Shown here one piece after another: positions 7,180 through 13,992 of a stretch of DNA of 38,207 nucleotides (its first letter is position 1; every line of letters starts with the position of its first letter). The notes under the pieces are model-generated. The model did no database searches. It saw only the letters and a program-made list of their open reading frames with translations, and was not told the DNA's origin. This stretch comes from Deltaproteobacteria bacterium (GTDB lineage Bacteria > Desulfobacterota > DSM-4660 > Desulfatiglandales > Desulfatiglandaceae): assembly GCA_019308785.1 (NCBI GenBank), contig JAFDHL010000008.1:1-38207 (forward strand), written 5' to 3'. Made by a program: the position numbers and the translations under genes.

Positions 7180-7806
7180 ATGGTTGATCTTATTATAAAG
7201 GGTGGCATCTTCATGTACCCTATCATCTTCTGCTCCATTGTGGCGCTGGCCGTTTTCTTGGAGCGCCTGTGGGTCTTGAAGCGGAACCATATAATTCCCA
7301 AGGAATTTATCCATCAGGTGGAAGAACTACTGATAAAACGCAAACTTTCAGAAGCCATCTCTCTGTGTCAGAATGATATGTCTTCAATTGCCAAGATATT
7401 TATGGCCGGTTTAAGGAACACGCAAAAAGGAATGTGGCTTGTCAAGGAGGCCATCGAAGAAAGGGGGAGCAGGGAGGCAACAATTCTTGAGAAAAACGTG
7501 GATATCCTGTCAACTATTGCTAATCTGACCCCTCTTCTGGGGCTTCTTGGCACGGTTTCCGGGATGATCAAAACCTTTAACGCTATTTCGGTCCAGGGTA
7601 TTGGTAACCCAGCCCCTCTGGCAGGAGGCATTGCCGAGGCTCTGATTACAACGGCGACCGGCCTTTGCATCGCCATACCTACCCTGGTCTGCTACCGGGT
7701 TTTGAAGGATAAGGCCAGTACCCTCATTTTCGAGATGGAAGAAAACTCCATCAGGCTTCTGGAACTTATGGAACAGGACAGCAGGATAGAGTGGGGTGGC
7801 CTATGA
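7180..7806 (+). CDS. exbB: ExbB/TolQ/MotA-family proton channel protein
   Basis: A 208-residue inner-membrane protein with the ExbB/TolQ layout. TM1 is near residues 7-27 (GGIFMYPIIFCSIVALAVFL), followed by ERLWVLKR and a long cytoplasmic stretch. TM2 contains the conserved TPLLGLLGTVSGMIKTF and TM3 the ITTATGLCIAIPT segment. In this family TM2 and TM3 Thr residues line the proton path, and the complex with ExbD powers an outer-membrane or periplasmic partner. The start ATG 7180 follows GGGGGG at 7171-7176. It is the first gene of a plus-strand operon and its stop overlaps the exbD start (ATGA). No tonB, tolA or tolB is present in the window, so the energised partner is unknown; exbB rather than tolQ is a naming choice. 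Confidence 0.92.
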   Translation: MVDLIIKGGIFMYPIIFCSIVALAVFLERLWVLKRNHIIPKEFIHQVEELLIKRKLSEAISLCQNDMSSIAKIFMAGLRNTQKGMWLVKEAIEERGSREATILEKNVDILSTIANLTPLLGLLGTVSGMIKTFNAISVQGIGNPAPLAGGIAEALITTATGLCIAIPTLVCYRVLKDKASTLIFEMEENSIRLLELMEQDSRIEWGGL

Positions 7807-8219
7807 AATTCAGGAAACCCAGAGGGGAAGAAACGAGGCTGGGAATTACCCCCCTGATAGACATCGTCTTTCTGCTCTTGATCTTTTTCATGTTGACCTC
7901 TCACTTCCACATTGCCTCGGGGGTCCCTATCAGGCTGCCCAAAATAACCCAAAAAGATTACGACAGCAAGGGGCACAAAATCACGCTGGTGATTGACAAA
8001 TTGGGAAGGATCTATCTTAAGGGGAAAAAAATCGACCTTAAGCAACTGGAGCAGGAGCTGGAAGGTCTTGTAAAACAAGACGACAGGGTTCATTTGCTTT
8101 TGGAGGCTGATAAAGATGTGAGCCACGGCAGGGTAGTCAATGTCATGGACCTTGCCAAAAGGGCCGGGGTTTCTTCCATTATTATTGCAGCCAATTGGGA
8201 GCCAAAAAAGGTATTTTAA
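7803..8219 (+). CDS. exbD: ExbD/TolR-family biopolymer transport protein
   Basis: A 138-residue protein with a single N-terminal membrane helix, TPLIDIVFLLLIFFMLTSHF. Asp20 in PLID is the conserved proton-carrying residue of ExbD/TolR. The remainder (residues ~45-138) is the periplasmic domain, with ITLVIDKLGRIYLKGKKI and the characteristic VHLLLEADKDVSHGRVVNVMDLAKRAGV ending split across it. The true start is ATG 7803, overlapping the exbB stop by four bases. An upstream GTG at 7791 would add four residues that the family lacks. Tight coupling with exbB implies a complex with fixed stoichiometry. The next gene begins one base after the stop. Confidence 0.93.
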   Translation: MKFRKPRGEETRLGITPLIDIVFLLLIFFMLTSHFHIASGVPIRLPKITQKDYDSKGHKITLVIDKLGRIYLKGKKIDLKQLEQELEGLVKQDDRVHLLLEADKDVSHGRVVNVMDLAKRAGVSSIIIAANWEPKKVF

Positions 8220-8220
8220 A

Positions 8221-8616
8221 TTGAGTTCTAAAAAGGGGAAATTCTGGAAACTCCCATTAATTATCCTCTGCTTTTTAGGAGCCATTGTGGCCTGGCTGGC
8301 CTTTGGCGAGCGCGGTTTTTTACACCTTTACAACGCTGAAATGACACGCCAGGCCCATATTGATAGAATACGTCGACTGGCTGCAGAAAACCGGGCCCTG
8401 CTGGAAGAGATAAACCGTCTTCGTACCGATATAGAATACGTAGAATCAGTGGCCAGAAGGGAACTCAACCTGATCAAGGAAAACGAGGTTATTTACAGAT
8501 TTAAAAAGAAAAAACCCGGCGACAGAACTGTCGGGACGATACCGCCAAGATCGAAACACGTTGGAGAGAACCGGAAATCCCGAAAGGAGGAATGGAACGA
8601 TGGGGGAATCAAATGA
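8221..8616 (+). CDS. FtsB/DivIC septum formation initiator family protein
   Basis: A 131-residue bitopic membrane protein. A short basic N-terminus (SSKKGKFWK) leads into a membrane helix, LPLIILCFLGAIVAWLAFG (residues ~12-30). A leucine-zipper coiled coil follows, about residues 40-75 (RIRRLAAENRALLEEINRLR), then VESVARRELNLIKENEVIYRF. The last phrase matches the FtsB/DivIC consensus ending (ARRELGLVKPGE), in which the protein links FtsL and FtsQ at the division site. The start is TTG 8221, one base after exbD's stop, with AAGG at 8208-8211. The C-terminal ~35 residues are a basic, low-complexity tail and overlap the next gene by 17 bases. The gene sits between exbBD and a TPR protein, suggesting an envelope or division context. 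Confidence 0.82.
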   Translation: MSSKKGKFWKLPLIILCFLGAIVAWLAFGERGFLHLYNAEMTRQAHIDRIRRLAAENRALLEEINRLRTDIEYVESVARRELNLIKENEVIYRFKKKKPGDRTVGTIPPRSKHVGENRKSRKEEWNDGGIK

Positions 8617-9334
8617 GCTTTTTACCCGAATATTAGGCAGTGGACCTTCTCAGAGCACCTTGTTCTTGCTCCTCACTGAAATGAAAAAACAGGGGCGAAC
8701 CAGTGAAGTGATCCGGGAATGCGTCAATGCACTAAATATTTATCCTGACGATTATCGACTACGACGTCTATTGGCCGAGTGCTACCTGGAGGCTGGCTCT
8801 ATTGATCAGGCAGAGAAAGAACTGGACAGGGTTGCCTCTCATATCGAGCATTTGATTTCTACCTACAAAATTCAGGCAGATAACTATGCCCGGCAGGGCA
8901 GAGTTAAAGAGGCCGCTGACGTCCTGAAACGATACCTGGCACACTGCCCGGATGATGAGGAAGCCCTTGACCTCCAGGACAGGATAAAACCCGAACAAGA
9001 AAAACCCCTGCCAAAGCCCCAGGATTCCTTGGAGGATATGGCGCAGGAGGATGAAGGTACAGACTTTTTTGCTGAACTGGCAACGCCTACACTTGCGGAA
9101 ATCTATTATAACCAGGGGTTGATCCAGGAAGCCATAAACATATATAAAAACATTCTCTCAGCCAACCCTGATGATAAAGACGCCGCAAAACGCCTAAACG
9201 AGTTAAAAGCACTCGCTACAGGGGAAACAGATATCCGGGTTACCGATGAAGACATCATAAGAAAAAGAAAGCAGAAGATGATCGGAATTCTGGAAGGATG
9301 GCTGGCCAGAATCCAGGAATCAAGCCATGCCTGA
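8600..9334 (+). CDS. TPR-repeat protein
   Basis: A 244-residue soluble protein built from tetratricopeptide-like helices. Clear units include residues ~20-50 (LFLLLTEMKKQGRTSEVIRE), ~55-85 (YRLRRLLAECYLEAGSIDQA), ~90-120 (YKIQADNYARQGRVKEAADV) and ~170-200 (AEIYYNQGLIQEAINIYKNI). An acidic proline-rich linker separates the third and fourth units. The C-terminus is a helical KRKQKMIGILEGWLARIQE segment. It has no signal peptide, so a cytoplasmic scaffold is likely; partners are unknown. ATG 8600 is chosen because AAAGGAGG (8584-8590) lies about nine bases upstream and the family-like sequence begins there. It overlaps the ftsB-like gene by 17 bases and the next gene by eight, so translation is probably coupled. 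Confidence 0.85.
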   Translation: MGESNELFTRILGSGPSQSTLFLLLTEMKKQGRTSEVIRECVNALNIYPDDYRLRRLLAECYLEAGSIDQAEKELDRVASHIEHLISTYKIQADNYARQGRVKEAADVLKRYLAHCPDDEEALDLQDRIKPEQEKPLPKPQDSLEDMAQEDEGTDFFAELATPTLAEIYYNQGLIQEAINIYKNILSANPDDKDAAKRLNELKALATGETDIRVTDEDIIRKRKQKMIGILEGWLARIQESSHA

Positions 9335-10373
9335 TGAAAGACCGCCCTTTAACTTTATGGCCACCGGTGTGGGAAGTGTCCCGTTTCAAGACGTTGAAAC
9401 CACATGTCGTGACATTTTGGAACACCTTCCCTTCCTACCCTTCTGGCCTCAATTTGTAAAACGCACTCACCTCGAAGACATGAACATTCAGTATAGTGAA
9501 GGCCTCCCTCTCTTGGAAACAATCGAGGAAAAAAGGTCTCTCGCCATCTCACAAACAAAGAATGCCGAATCGGAACTTGTCACCTTTTACGAACATTTTC
9601 TGGCTCAGGACGTTGACTACTTTTCCATAAGCAAAAGCTATGCTATTGGTCTTTTTTCCCTGTTGGATCTCATTAACCGGAGCGGATTTGAGGGTCCTTA
9701 TATTAAGGGGCAATCAGTAGGCCCTATTACATTTGCGGCAGGTATCACTGACACAAACGGCAATTCCGTGCTTCACAACCCGGAAATCCTGGAGGCCATG
9801 GTAAGGGGCATCGCAATAAAAGCACTCTGGCAGGTCCGGGAAATTGAAAAGTCCGGGAATAAGACGATCATCTTCTTAGACGAACCCTACCTTTCAGGAT
9901 TCGGATCGGCCTTTACTCCAATAGGACGCCATGAGGTCATTGAAAATCTGCGCACCGTTATTGATTACCTGAGGGAGAACTCCGAAACCCTCATTGGCAT
10001 TCACTGTTGCGGGAACACGGACTGGTCAATGATCATAGATGCCGGGCCTGACATCATCAACTTCGATGCATTTGAGTATATGGATTATTTCCTGCTTTAT
10101 CCCGATGATATTGTGCGGTTTCTCAAGGAGGGCGGAATAATAGCCTGGGGAATTATTCCCACGGCCAACTTCACCGGGGAAGAAACGGTGGAAGGCCTCT
10201 TTTCAAAACTTCAAGAAGGTCTAAGCCGCATTCATCAATGGGGCATAGACCCGGACATACTCGCCGAAAGGTCCATTCTCACACCCGCGTGCGGCATGGG
10301 CACCATGGAACCTGAACATGCAAGAAACGGCATGGAACTCCTCTCCCAGTTATCCCAAAAATGTAGAGGATAG
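9327..10373 (+). CDS. Core MetE-like (URO-D/MetE fold) methionine synthase
   Basis: A 348-residue protein corresponding to only the C-terminal catalytic barrel of cobalamin-independent methionine synthase; the N-terminal half of MetE is absent. Visible features are ATGVGSVPF at the start, QSVGPITFAAGI (homocysteine-site loop), and IIFLDEPYLS with Asp185. The likely zinc ligands are His226 and Cys228 in GIHCCGN, Glu250 in FDAFEY and Cys322 in TPACGMGTM. The Cys228-Glu250 distance of 22 equals that in E. coli MetE (Cys643-Glu665). Single-domain core MetE proteins in anaerobes are thought to take methyl groups from a corrinoid protein rather than folate. The start ATG 9327 overlaps the TPR gene by eight bases. 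A methyltransferase with another thiol acceptor is the main alternative. Confidence 0.75.
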   Translation: MPDERPPFNFMATGVGSVPFQDVETTCRDILEHLPFLPFWPQFVKRTHLEDMNIQYSEGLPLLETIEEKRSLAISQTKNAESELVTFYEHFLAQDVDYFSISKSYAIGLFSLLDLINRSGFEGPYIKGQSVGPITFAAGITDTNGNSVLHNPEILEAMVRGIAIKALWQVREIEKSGNKTIIFLDEPYLSGFGSAFTPIGRHEVIENLRTVIDYLRENSETLIGIHCCGNTDWSMIIDAGPDIINFDAFEYMDYFLLYPDDIVRFLKEGGIIAWGIIPTANFTGEETVEGLFSKLQEGLSRIHQWGIDPDILAERSILTPACGMGTMEPEHARNGMELLSQLSQKCRG

Positions 10374-10403
10374 CAGGGTTCGACCCCCGTCTCCTCTTCG
10401 CCT

Positions 10404-10901
10404 CTAAAACCTTCCCATTTTATGGAGGTAATGATATGCCACGATACCAACTGTTGTGGAGAGATTCAGGCTGCGCACCTTTCCCCAGATGGGTACGGAA
10501 TAACATGGATAGGACGATCTGATGTGGGACGGCAGCCCCAGGGTCTCCTGGCCGAACAGCAGATAGTCGCCGTGGTTTATCTCTGCTTCCGTGTATTTCC
10601 GGGACGCATGCCGGCTGAAGACTAAAAGATTCCTCTTTCCCTCTATGTTTTCCAGAAATGATTCAAAATCGGAATGGTGGCGAACATCAACCTCATCCCA
10701 GTAATCCAAACCTGCCCTTCTCAGATGTTTGTCATCTACTTCAAAACCCAGGGGATGAATCAGGTGCAGTGGGATTTCGGCAGCCCCGCACAGTCGTGCA
10801 ATATTTCCTGTGTTGGCTGGAATCTCCGGCCGGTAAAGAACAACATTGAGGTAGGGATTTTCAATTATGCGGTGTTTGATCTTGGTGATATCACGGGGCA
10901 T
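10404..10901 (-). CDS. trmL: tRNA (cytidine/uridine 2'-O) methyltransferase TrmL (SPOUT)
   Basis: A 165-residue SPOUT methyltransferase matching TrmL. The N-terminal LNVVLYRPEIPANTGNIARL is the family's opening motif. HLIHPLGFEVDDKHLRRAGLDYW follows, then LFGQETLGLP and the C-terminal knot phrase VRSLNLSTTVGIVAYHYL, which form the S-adenosylmethionine pocket and dimer knot. TrmL 2'-O-methylates position 34 of certain leucine tRNAs in E. coli. The N-terminus carries about 17 extra residues before the motif (MPRDITKIKHRIIENPY). ATG 10899-10901 is the only in-frame candidate, though no strong Shine-Dalgarno precedes it. It converges on the MetE-like gene with a 30-base gap. Confidence 0.93.
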   Translation of the reverse strand: MPRDITKIKHRIIENPYLNVVLYRPEIPANTGNIARLCGAAEIPLHLIHPLGFEVDDKHLRRAGLDYWDEVDVRHHSDFESFLENIEGKRNLLVFSRHASRKYTEAEINHGDYLLFGQETLGLPSHIRSSYPCYSVPIWGKVRSLNLSTTVGIVAYHYLHKMGRF

Positions 10902-11006
10902 GGTTATATAGTCGACCGGATAACATTCTTGACATGATTCTTGACGTCTGAAGCGGAACCTTTAATCCATTGGTAATGTTCAAAACTGTTCGCATGGGAT
11001 ATGAAT

Positions 11007-11213
11007 TCATCTGATTCCCGTGCATGGATTCTTAAGTATGGTGTCCAAATACTGACCGATCTTGTCAAAATGAAGGGCATGGGACTCTTTTTTCAGAATC
11101 GACTCGGCCAGAGCGCTGGACTTGGCAATCCTGCAAACCAAGGCGGGCGGCGGGCTGCCCGGGTTTAGGCCATATCCTGTGTCCTGGGCGTAAAAGAGAC
11201 CCATGACCTTCAA
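11007..11213 (-). CDS. Small hypothetical protein downstream of the M48 gene (68 aa)
   Basis: An open frame on the minus strand beginning 37 bases after the M48 protease stop. The start could be TTG 11213 or ATG 11204. The product reads MGLFYAQDTGYGLNPGSPPP, then ALVCRIAKSSALAESILKK and FDKIGQYLDTILKNP. Codon third positions are GC-rich like the neighbouring genes, supporting real coding. No convincing Shine-Dalgarno is present and no family is recognised. It may be a short operon partner of the protease or the relic of a larger gene. Bases 10902-11006 and 11214-11250 hold nothing I can identify. Confidence 0.45.
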   Translation of the reverse strand: MKVMGLFYAQDTGYGLNPGSPPPALVCRIAKSSALAESILKKESHALHFDKIGQYLDTILKNPCTGIR

Positions 11214-11250
11214 GATACGAAGAGTTTTGAACGTTACTTATCTATTTTTG

Positions 11251-12063
11251 TTACCGCGACTTTTCATAATAAGGAAGTGCTTCGGGAATAAGTTCCCTGA
11301 TCTGGGCTATCCTCGCTTCAGTAGCGGGATGTGTGGACAAAAATTCAGGGGGTCGAGCCCCTCCCTGCTTCATCATTCTCTCCCAAAATGGGACAGCCGC
11401 TCTCGGATCATAACCTGCCCTGGCCATGAGTGTTAAACCAATCCGGTCCGCCTCGTATTCATGGACACGGCTATATGGCAGTAGAATACCCACGCTGGCC
11501 CCCATGCCGAACGCTGCCATAAATAACTTCTGAGTGCTGGAAGGCTTTTCTCTCAAAGCAACTGCTAAGGCTATTCCTCCCATGCTCACAAGAAGGCCTT
11601 GACTCATTCGCTCATTTCCATGCCTGGCTATGGCATGGGCAACTTCATGGCCCACCACAACGGCGAGGCCGGTTTCGTCCCGGGTGTATGGGAGTATCCC
11701 CGTGTAAACCGCAACCTTCCCTCCCGGCATGCACCAGGCATTGACCATCTTGTCATCTTCAATCAGGTTAAACTCCCACTGGTAATTCCTGATCTGATGC
11801 TCAAGTCCTGAATCCCTGAGAAATCCCTCTGCAGCCCCGGCAATCCGTTTTCCAACTCTTCGCACCATGTTCACTTTTTTCTGATCTTTTGAAAGCTTGG
11901 ATTCCTTAAGGACTTTGTCATATTGCTGGAGGCTCAGGGTTTGTAGTTGCGATTGAGGCACAAGGTGAAGGCTCTTCCTCTGGGTAAGAGGGACCTCTGC
12001 GCATCCTATAAAAAACGATAAGATAGTTACGATTAATATAAATACTTTCCCAGGCTTTGTCAT
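11251..12063 (-). CDS. M48-family metalloprotease lipoprotein (LoiP/BepA-like)
   Basis: A 270-residue envelope protease. Residues 1-20 form a lipoprotein signal (FILIVTILSFFIG) with Cys21 as the probable lipidated residue. The zinc site is HEVAH (His139, Glu140, His143) in GHEVAHAIARHG, with the third ligand Glu202 in HEYEADRIGL. NAWCMPGGKVAVYTGIL upstream is the usual M48C motif, and FLSTHPATEARIAQI near the C-terminus is another hallmark. A hydrophobic helix lies between the motifs (VSMGGIALAVAL). Members degrade misfolded outer-membrane or periplasmic proteins. ATG 12061-12063 is preceded by GGGGGTGA. It follows the zinc-ribbon gene by 16 bases on the same strand, implying co-transcription. 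Confidence 0.92.
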   Translation of the reverse strand: MTKPGKVFILIVTILSFFIGCAEVPLTQRKSLHLVPQSQLQTLSLQQYDKVLKESKLSKDQKKVNMVRRVGKRIAGAAEGFLRDSGLEHQIRNYQWEFNLIEDDKMVNAWCMPGGKVAVYTGILPYTRDETGLAVVVGHEVAHAIARHGNERMSQGLLVSMGGIALAVALREKPSSTQKLFMAAFGMGASVGILLPYSRVHEYEADRIGLTLMARAGYDPRAAVPFWERMMKQGGARPPEFLSTHPATEARIAQIRELIPEALPYYEKSR

Positions 12064-12079
12064 AATACAATCACCCCCG

Positions 12080-12283
12080 TTAGAAAGGTCTCATGGCACC
12101 GCAATCGGGGCACTGCCAGCTAATACTGCTGCAGGTCAATCCCCAAAGATTTTCCTCCATACAGGCATTGCAAATCTGAAACCCGCAGGGGCAGGTCCAG
12201 CAAAAAAGCTGTTTATTCCCACAGCAGCTGCACACATATTCCCTTTTAACGCGTTTTCTTTTGTTTACCTTCTCCTTTTCCAT
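12080..12283 (-). CDS. Small cysteine-rich zinc-ribbon protein (67 aa)
   Basis: A 67-residue protein with a basic start (MEKEKVNKRKRVKREYV) followed by several Cys pairs: CSCCG, CWTCPCG, CNAC, a lone Cys, and CPDCG near the end. About ten Cys residues in 50 suggest two zinc ribbons or one ribbon and a finger. There is no catalytic motif or signal peptide. Its family is unknown to me; similar short proteins often bind nucleic acid or act as metal-dependent adaptors. ATG 12281-12283 is the only in-frame start, and the upstream sequence offers no good Shine-Dalgarno. The gene begins only a few bases past the structured hairpin region at 12297-12640, so that region may supply or disrupt its leader. 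Confidence 0.7.
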   Translation of the reverse strand: MEKEKVNKRKRVKREYVCSCCGNKQLFCWTCPCGFQICNACMEENLWGLTCSSISWQCPDCGAMRPF

Positions 12284-12296
12284 TTAAGAAATTGCT

Positions 12297-12640
12297 CGAA
12301 AAAAGCTTGTTTCAACAATAAAGAATCCCCACCCAAAGGACGGGGTTCCACTACTGCATACTTGCGGGAGGCGAAGGCATAGGACTCTTCGAAAGGACGC
12401 ATCTTTCGGATAAAAACTGCTCTGTCCTGTGCCGCGGCCCGAGTCGCGGTCTGCACTGCAACGGCCCAATGGAGTTTTGATCCTTCCGTTCCAGCAGACC
12501 GTAGGAAGGGCCGCTTGCAGCGTAGGAGTAGATGCGTACTGGAGAAGAGTGCTATGCCGAGGCGTTTGACCGGCATAGCCAACCAACATAACCCCACCAT
12601 AAGGGTTGGGCTTTGTTACCCAGTGATTAATCACACCCAA
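12297..12640 (-). ncRNA. Candidate structured RNA or non-autonomous IS200/IS605-like element
   Basis: Read on the minus strand, this 340-base gap is a series of strong helices. GTTGGG...CCCAAC encloses the perfect palindrome GTGATTAATCAC. AACCC...GGGTT is next, then GCTATGCCG/CGGCATAGC (12551-12579). A ten-pair helix (12458-12467 with 12508-12518) continues into CCTTCC/GGAAGG. CCGCG/CGCGG lies near 12432-12449 and CGAAAG/CTTTCG at 12390-12408. The 3' end is a GAACCCC...GGGGATTC hairpin (12324-12350) that resembles the right-end hairpin of IS200/IS605 tnpB elements. Frames inside do not look like protein. The closest known idea is a stand-alone omega/HEARO-like RNA; I could not verify that by alignment. 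Strand follows the terminal hairpin's orientation. Confidence 0.45.
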
Positions 12641-12660
12641 CGGACATGGATTAATCGGTT

Positions 12661-13467
12661 CTACAATTCAACCATCGGCCCAGTTTTATCCTGTTTGCTG
12701 ATCAGAAGCCTGGTATTATCAAGACCGCATTTTGCTAAGGCTTTTTCCGCTTCTTGGCAGGCCTTGTCCGGTTCATTATTGGTTTCACTCAAGTGGGCAA
12801 GAACCACAACTCTTAGATCATCGTGGGCAACAGCACGAAGAAGATCTCCTGCCTGCTCATTTGACAGGTGGCCGTCCTGTCCCTTTATCCTCCTTTGAAG
12901 ATCCAGTGGGTAAGGTCCATTATCCAGCATCTCCTGATCATAGTTGAATTCTATAATCAGGGCATGACACCCTTTCAAGCGATCTTCCACAAGTCTTGTG
13001 CTCCGCCCAAGATCGGTAACCAGACCTATTCTTGTGCCATTAGAGTTTGAAGACCCACCGAGGGCAGTAAAAACAAGGCCGAATGGATCGGATGCATCGT
13101 GGCACTTGGTGAAGGTCTCCACACCAAGGTCCCTGATGGCCAGGCTTTGTCCGGTTTGAAAGATTACCGGTCTGGCCAGGTTGCCCAGCATCTTAAGCCC
13201 TTTTTTAAAAGTCTTGCGGTTAATATAAACGGGCAGATCATAGCGGCGAGATAAAGGCCCTGCCCCTCTAATATGATCCCCGTGCTCATGTGTTATAATG
13301 AGAGCATCAAGACTTTCCGGCTGAACCCCGATCAACTCGAGACGTCGCTCGATCTCACTGCAACTCAGGCCGGCATCAACTATGATTCTTGTATTTTCAG
13401 TCTCGACGTAACAGGCATTTCCGCCACTGCCTGAAGCCAAAACAGAAAATCGTATTGCATTTTTCAT
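12661..13467 (-). CDS. MBL-fold metallo-hydrolase, WalJ/YycJ type
   Basis: A 268-residue metallo-beta-lactamase-fold protein. It opens with RFSVLASGSGGNACYVETEN, the WalJ/YycJ signature. The metal motif THEHGDHIRG is at residues ~59-68, with further ligands probably H113 in KCHDASDPFG, D143 in LVTDLG and H221 in VLAHLSETNN. YycJ-type enzymes have been described as 5'-3' double-strand DNA exonucleases linked to mismatch repair or cell-wall control, so the exact activity is open. The ATG at 13465-13467 overlaps the dut stop in an ATGA arrangement, so it is the last gene of the translation cluster. Downstream lies the structured RNA region. Confidence 0.88.
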   Translation of the reverse strand: MKNAIRFSVLASGSGGNACYVETENTRIIVDAGLSCSEIERRLELIGVQPESLDALIITHEHGDHIRGAGPLSRRYDLPVYINRKTFKKGLKMLGNLARPVIFQTGQSLAIRDLGVETFTKCHDASDPFGLVFTALGGSSNSNGTRIGLVTDLGRSTRLVEDRLKGCHALIIEFNYDQEMLDNGPYPLDLQRRIKGQDGHLSNEQAGDLLRAVAHDDLRVVVLAHLSETNNEPDKACQEAEKALAKCGLDNTRLLISKQDKTGPMVEL

Positions 13468-13916
13468 GTAACCCCAGTGTGCCCGAAGCCCCCTTTTCCC
13501 CTGGGTGTTGCGTCAAGATCATCCACCTCTTCAAGATCAACGCGATACACTCTTGATATGATCATCTGAGCGATACGATCCCCTCTTTTGACAAGGAACG
13601 ATTCAGAACCCCAGTTGATCATAACAATACCTATTTCACCCCTGTAATCCGAATCAATGGTTCCCGGGGAATTTACCATGCCAATACCATAACTAAGAGC
13701 CAGCCCGCTTCGCGGTCGAATCTGAGCCTCGTATCCAGGGGGTACAGACACAGCCAACCCTGTAGGAATAAGCCTTATATCACCTGGCATGAGAGGAACA
13801 GGCTCTTTAACAGCCGCCCTGATATCCATACCGGAAGAGCCTTCCGATTCGTAGTCAGGCAGGGGAATGTCTTCGCTGTCTTTAAAACGCCTTATTTTGA
13901 TGTGTATTCTATCCAA
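13464..13916 (-). CDS. dut: Deoxyuridine 5'-triphosphate nucleotidohydrolase
   Basis: A 150-residue trimeric dUTPase; it hydrolyses dUTP to dUMP and pyrophosphate, keeping uracil out of DNA and supplying dTMP synthesis. All five motifs are present: GSSGMDIRAA (motif I), RPRSGLAL (II), NSPGTIDSDYRGEIGIVMIN (III, with the catalytic Asp in TIDSDY), RGDRIAQMII (IV) and the flexible C-terminal RGKGGFGHTG (V). Length is normal. The start is TTG at 13914-13916: an in-frame stop lies just upstream and no ATG precedes motif I at a suitable distance; the Shine-Dalgarno is poor. It overlaps walJ by four bases and lies 76 bases from the M16 gene stop, a gap with nothing notable. Confidence 0.97.
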   Translation of the reverse strand: MDRIHIKIRRFKDSEDIPLPDYESEGSSGMDIRAAVKEPVPLMPGDIRLIPTGLAVSVPPGYEAQIRPRSGLALSYGIGMVNSPGTIDSDYRGEIGIVMINWGSESFLVKRGDRIAQMIISRVYRVDLEEVDDLDATPRGKGGFGHTGVT

Positions 13917-13992
13917 AACCTAATTCTTAACACTTCACAGGGTTCAGGGACCACTTATACCCTAACTCCATGGGAAAAAATGTCTTAAGTTG

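Noticed and set aside
12284-12640. Open minus-strand frames across the structured region as a tnpB or other protein remnant
   Set aside because: No recognisable zinc finger or RuvC motif; consecutive stems explain the sequence better. A decayed transposase end cannot be wholly excluded.
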